Origin: an uncultured Bacteroidota bacterium
GTDB lineage: Bacteria > Bacteroidota > Bacteroidia > Bacteroidales > P3
DNA: 64,000 nt
Direction: 5' to 3'
NCBI GenBank assembly: GCA_902774845.1
Contig: CACYJU010000010.1
Coordinates: forward strand, 1-64,000
In this document: positions 60,998 through 64,000 of the stretch, one piece after another
Position numbering within the stretch: the first letter of the stretch is position 1
How the letters are laid out: every line of letters begins with the position of its first letter
Program-made: the position numbers and the translations under genes
Notes under the pieces: model-generated
What the model saw: only the letters and a program-made list of their open reading frames with translations
What the model was told of the DNA's origin: nothing
Database searches by the model: none

Positions 60998-62347
60998 CTA
61001 CATCGCCCAGATGAGCAGTCCTCCGCAGATGATCACTCCTGTCACCACCAGGTCTATCAGGCAGAATCCCATGATGTCCTTGGCGTTGAGTTTGGCGATC
61101 GCCAATGCGGGCAGAGCCCAGAAAGGCTGTATGAGGTTGGTCCAGGCGTCGCCCCAGGCGATGGCGATGCCTGTGAGCCCGTGGTCGACTCCCAGGTCGG
61201 CTCCAGCTGCAAACATGATTGGTGCCTGTATCGCCCAATGGCCGCCTCCGGAGGGGACGAACATATTCAATATTGCGGCGCAGAGGAAGGTGAGCAGCGG
61301 ATAGGTGACGGGTGTGGAGATGGCAATGCAGCCGTCGGCCAGTACAGTCCCAAGACAGATGCCGCTGGTGCCCACTCCGGTGATGATGCCCATGATTCCG
61401 GCATAGAAGGGGAACTGAAGCAGGATGCCGCTTGCTCCACCTACGGCTTTGCCGAAAGCACGCACGTATGCTAGCGGTGTGCCGTGAAGTATCACTCCGA
61501 GGAAGAGGAACAGCATTATGACGTTGTTCAGGTCGAGTGACCCACCGCGGAATCCGAGTTTCAGCACCAGATAGCCCAATCCCACCAACGCTATGATCCA
61601 ACCCAGGATGCGGCTGTTCTCCAACCGCTCGGCAGGGGTCGAGCCTTTGATCCGCTTTGCTGCTTCGGACTCTTCGAGCAGAGACGGGTCGACGCTCACC
61701 ACCCCTTGCTTGGGATGCATCAAGGTGTTCACCGCCACTATCGCTATCGTAACCAAAGCGACCATTACCAAGTTGTGGGGGTCGAGAATGGTCTGACTTA
61801 CGGGCACGGGGTCGTTGAGTATGCCGTTGGTGGCGGTACGCAGGGCTTCTCCAGGTGTCGCCATCGTGAGAGGTATCGAGCCGGATAGTCCGGCATGCCA
61901 CACTACGAAGCCGCTATAGGCCGACGCAATGAGCAGTCGGTAGTCGACACCACGCAGGGTGCGTGCTATCTCTTTAGCAAAGATGACGCCTACGATAAGT
62001 CCGAATCCCCAGTTGAGCCAACAGGCGAGTGCCGACACCGCGGTAACGAGAGCGATGGCTGCTGCCGGGGTCTTGGGTATGCGGGCCAGCAGGCTTATCC
62101 CTTTCTTTATGGAGGGGGCGGCAGCCAAGGTGGCTCCGCAGACCAGCACCAGCGCCATCTGCATGGCGAAGGTGAGCAGGTTCCACACCCCGCCGCCCCA
62201 GTGTTCGAGCACTTCGAGTGGCGTCTGCCTGCAAACAGGCATAGCCACCACGGCGGCCACCAGGGTTAGCACTATGGCGAAGATGAACGGTTCGGGCAGC
62301 CAGCGCTGAACAAGCTTCACGCTACCGTTGATGATTTTCTGAAACAT
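60998..62347 (-). CDS. Short-chain fatty acid transporter (AtoE family)
   Basis: A 449-residue polytopic membrane protein of the AtoE/TIGR00366 family, which takes up or exchanges short-chain fatty acids such as acetoacetate, butyrate or acetate. Recognisable pieces: LVQRWLPEPFIFAIVLTL at the start, WNLLTFAMQMALVLVCGATL, CWLNWGFGLIVGVIFAKEIA, GGHWAIQAPIMFAAG and QPFWALPALAIAKLNAKDIM. Eleven or twelve hydrophobic segments can be drawn. It is followed after two bases by a small membrane protein gene upstream on the minus strand (62350), so they form an operon. The only gene here that would link to it metabolically is the CoA-transferase subunit at 12612. Confidence 0.88.
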   Translation of the reverse strand: MFQKIINGSVKLVQRWLPEPFIFAIVLTLVAAVVAMPVCRQTPLEVLEHWGGGVWNLLTFAMQMALVLVCGATLAAAPSIKKGISLLARIPKTPAAAIALVTAVSALACWLNWGFGLIVGVIFAKEIARTLRGVDYRLLIASAYSGFVVWHAGLSGSIPLTMATPGEALRTATNGILNDPVPVSQTILDPHNLVMVALVTIAIVAVNTLMHPKQGVVSVDPSLLEESEAAKRIKGSTPAERLENSRILGWIIALVGLGYLVLKLGFRGGSLDLNNVIMLFLFLGVILHGTPLAYVRAFGKAVGGASGILLQFPFYAGIMGIITGVGTSGICLGTVLADGCIAISTPVTYPLLTFLCAAILNMFVPSGGGHWAIQAPIMFAAGADLGVDHGLTGIAIAWGDAWTNLIQPFWALPALAIAKLNAKDIMGFCLIDLVVTGVIICGGLLIWAM

Positions 62348-62349
62348 CC

Positions 62350-62736
62350 TTAGTGTTCTTTAACCGAGAGTACTTCATCGACGATGTACTGGCTGTGTCC
62401 TCTCCAGGGGAGTGTGCCAAAATGGCGGTTCCAGTGCAGCTCGACCTCTTTTCCCGAGCATCGCATCAGCTGTGCGGCAATACTGTCGTCAGTGACAGAA
62501 AACTTGAACTCGTTGGATTTGAGGTTGCCCATATTGCCACTGTTCGATTTGAAGCCTGTTTGGATCATTTTGCCCTCGTAGGTCTTAAAGACCACACCCT
62601 GCTTTTGGAAATAGTTGAGGTCTCCGGTGTTCACTCCGCTGCTGTAGACGAAGAAGAAACGGAAAAAGATGAAAGCCGCCAGTGCGACAACGACGATGAC
62701 GCTCGTCCAAGTGATGATTTTAGATTTGACAGTCAT
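62350..62736 (-). CDS. Conserved single-pass membrane protein of Bacteroidota
   Basis: A 128-residue protein: one N-terminal transmembrane helix (about 8-29, WTSVIVVVALAAFIFFRFFF) then a small soluble domain with YSSGVNTGDLNYFQKQG and VFKTYEGKMIQTGF. Proteins of this type are sometimes annotated as 6-phosphogluconate dehydrogenase, but no nucleotide-binding fold or catalytic Lys/Asn pair exists here; I treat that label as wrong. Function unknown. Its stop is two bases from the start of the AtoE-type gene. Confidence 0.75.
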   Translation of the reverse strand: MTVKSKIITWTSVIVVVALAAFIFFRFFFVYSSGVNTGDLNYFQKQGVVFKTYEGKMIQTGFKSNSGNMGNLKSNEFKFSVTDDSIAAQLMRCSGKEVELHWNRHFGTLPWRGHSQYIVDEVLSVKEH

Positions 62737-62782
62737 GATGAATATTTTGTTAATTTGCTAATGTTAATGTGTGAGTGAGAAG

Positions 62783-63166
62783 TCAGTTTTTTCCGTCTTT
62801 GAGAAAGGCGAAGAAGACCGCCAGTATTATGAAGACGAAAGCTACTATGTGGTTCCATCGGATGGGCTCGCCTTTGAAGACGGTGGCGACGATTGCGGTG
62901 AAGACAGTGAGGGAGATGGCTTCCTGTATGATTTTGAGTTGCATGAGGTTGAACGGACCACCGTTGATGGTCGAACCAATGCGGTTGGCGGGTATCATAA
63001 AACAGTACTCAAAAAGGGCCAGTCCCCACGAGAGGGCGATGATGGCGATGAGAGGCCAGTCGGTGATGACTTTCATCTGCTGGAGTTTCAGGTTGCCGTA
63101 CCAGGCGAAGGTCATAAAAACGTTGCTGGCTATTAGCAACAGTATGGTAATTAATCCGCGTGGCAT
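62783..63166 (-). CDS. DUF486 (DMT-type) small membrane protein
   Basis: A 127-residue protein with four hydrophobic segments (about 5-23, 39-57, 78-95, 104-122). The pieces FMTFAWYGNLKLQQMK, ALFEYCFMIPANRIG and FVFIILAVFFAFLKDGKN are those of the DUF486 family of drug/metabolite-transporter-like proteins. The family's function is unknown. The gene is separated by 46 bases from its minus-strand neighbour. Confidence 0.88.
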   Translation of the reverse strand: MPRGLITILLLIASNVFMTFAWYGNLKLQQMKVITDWPLIAIIALSWGLALFEYCFMIPANRIGSTINGGPFNLMQLKIIQEAISLTVFTAIVATVFKGEPIRWNHIVAFVFIILAVFFAFLKDGKN

Positions 63167-63177
63167 GAGAATTGAAA

Positions 63178-63238
63178 ATAATGCGTGAATGCTTGAATGT
63201 GTTAATGTGTGAGTTTTAAGTTGAATTGAAATTACTGA
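63178..63238. repeat. Intergenic phrases TGAATGCTTGAATGTG and ACTGACTACTGGCCACTGAC
   Basis: TGAATG words, then ACTGACTACTGGCCACTGAC, which overlaps the last codons and stop of the CinA gene (minus strand). The same ACTGACCACTGACC word is in the terminator at 35821. Confidence 0.7.
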
Positions 63239-64000
63239 CTACTGGCCACTGACCTCTCTTATCAGCATGGCGAATACTTCGTTTACGGCGCGGTCGATCA
63301 CCTGCTGACGGCGTCCGTTGTAGCGCATCTTCTTGGTGACGGTTTGTTCTGGTGTCGCCACCGCCATCCAGACGGTGCCTACGGGATTGAGGTCGCTGCC
63401 TCCTGTTGGACCAGCTACTCCGGTGGTGGCCACCGCGTAGTCGCTCTTCATCCTGTATCGCGCTCCTTCGGCCATCTCACGGACGGTCGCCTCGCTCACG
63501 GCGCTATGGCGGTCGAGGGTGGATTGTTCCACCCCCACGATGTCCGCTTTGACTTCATTGCAGTAGGATACGATGCCGCCTTTGAAGTATTCGGAGGCAC
63601 CTGCGAGCACCGTCAGTTGAGCGGCGATCTGTCCTCCCGTGCAGCTCTCGGCAGCTGAGAGGGTCAGCCTTTTTTCACGCATCAGGGAAGCCACCACTTC
63701 GGCTAGGCACTCGTGGTCCTCGCCTACGATGAATTCGCCAGCGGCCGAACGTATCTTTTCCGAAACTATTTTTACTTCGTTCTGTAGGACGTCGGATGCG
63801 GTATCGGAGGTTGCGGTTATGCGCAGTTTTATCATCCCCGCTTGCGGCAGGTAGGCGAGCTTGATGTGGGGTGGGAGAGAGGCTTCCACCGCTTCGAGCC
63901 GGTCGGAGAGGAACGATTCGCCGATGCCCTGTACCAGCAGGTTCTTGCAGACGATGGAGCCCAGCTGGAACCGCTCTCGTACGAGCGGGAGGATCTTCTT
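63239..64000 (-). CDS. cinA: CinA-family protein (5' part beyond the window)
   Basis: The visible 253 C-terminal residues are open up to the window edge. They begin with KKILPLVRERFQLGSIVCKN and GIGESFLSDRLEAVEASLPP, the end of the N-terminal MoCF/COG1058 domain, then the C-terminal nicotinamide-mononucleotide amidase domain: LTLSAAESCTGGQIAAQLT (catalytic Ser), FKGGIVSYCNEVK, YAVATTGVAGPTGGS and GTVWMAVATPEQTV. CinA recycles NMN from NAD, or ADP-ribose pyrophosphate by the N-terminal part. A GTG at 63889 is not the true start, as the family sequence continues upstream. The gene ends in repeat-derived codons (VSGQ). Confidence 0.92.
   Translation of the reverse strand, partial: KKILPLVRERFQLGSIVCKNLLVQGIGESFLSDRLEAVEASLPPHIKLAYLPQAGMIKLRITATSDTASDVLQNEVKIVSEKIRSAAGEFIVGEDHECLAEVVASLMREKRLTLSAAESCTGGQIAAQLTVLAGASEYFKGGIVSYCNEVKADIVGVEQSTLDRHSAVSEATVREMAEGARYRMKSDYAVATTGVAGPTGGSDLNPVGTVWMAVATPEQTVTKKMRYNGRRQQVIDRAVNEVFAMLIREVSGQ

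Noticed and set aside
62350..62736. 6-phosphogluconate dehydrogenase label for the small membrane protein
   Set aside because: At 128 residues with a transmembrane helix it has none of the enzyme's folds or catalytic residues.

Overview
The window looks like a chromosomal segment of an uncultured or gut/rumen-type member of the Bacteroidales (Bacteroidota). The evidence is direct: many start sites lie downstream of the Bacteroidota promoter -7 box TAnnTTTG; leaders are A-rich with little Shine-Dalgarno; surface proteins end in a gliding/type-B type IX secretion C-terminal domain; and the operon nusB - DUF1573 - yajC - ybbR - coaE, the DUF4254/GT9 pair, the extended NusB and several Bacteroidales-only lipoprotein families are present. 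I cannot name a genus.

Layout. 1-905: no gene; a large branched inverted repeat followed by a mosaic of short repeated phrases. 906-8.5 kb: DUF4254 + glycosyltransferase 9, an orphan histidine kinase, MTA/SAH nucleosidase, tRNA-Arg(CCG) with a CPBP protease, HU followed by a 29-residue basic ribosomal-type protein, RNase G and a GH25 lysozyme. 8.5-13.3 kb: a LolA-like protein, a broken surface-protein fragment, then lysine 5,6-aminomutase (kamD, kamE), an AT-rich four-helix-bundle gene and one subunit of a 3-oxoacid CoA-transferase, a partial lysine-fermentation set. 13.3-21.3 kb: a small outer-membrane protein, a GH2 protein that has lost both catalytic glutamates, TcdA, a lipoprotein and trigger factor. 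21.6-29.7 kb: a 2310-residue surface adhesin and a smaller relative, both with type IX export signals. 29.9-35.8 kb: mostly minus-strand genes (EnvC-like activator, PPi-type phosphofructokinase, lipoprotein, beta-barrel, second HU). 36-42.3 kb: leuS and the nusB-coaE operon. 42.3-49.1 kb: GH3/serine-hydrolase fusion, TerB-DnaJ protein, AsmA-like protein, surface lipoprotein. 49.1-50.0 kb: a decayed mobile-element-type gene and a 13-bp inverted repeat. 50-57 kb: an IspD-type cytidylyltransferase, then a Tat module in which two proteins carrying twin-arginine signals (a membrane polyferredoxin and a ferredoxin-fused aldo/keto reductase) sit next to tatA and tatC; then adenine deaminase. 57-61 kb: a hypothetical protein and three tandem lipoproteins of one family (a fourth copy is at 33 kb). 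61-64 kb, minus strand: AtoE-type short-chain fatty acid transporter, two small membrane proteins and CinA, cut by the window edge.

The most unusual signal is the intergenic DNA. A small vocabulary of short phrases (variants of TGAATGCTTGAATG, CATTCAAGCAAT, TTACACCCTTACACC, GGTTCAAGGTTC, GGTTAATGGTTAATGG) fills the gaps, supplies stop codons for some genes, and appears in frame inside at least three coding sequences (GH2, cytidylyltransferase, polyferredoxin). Functionally, kamDE, the CoA-transferase subunit and AtoE point to amino-acid/short-chain-acid metabolism, and the Tat module points to periplasmic iron-sulfur redox chemistry. These links are inference from gene content.
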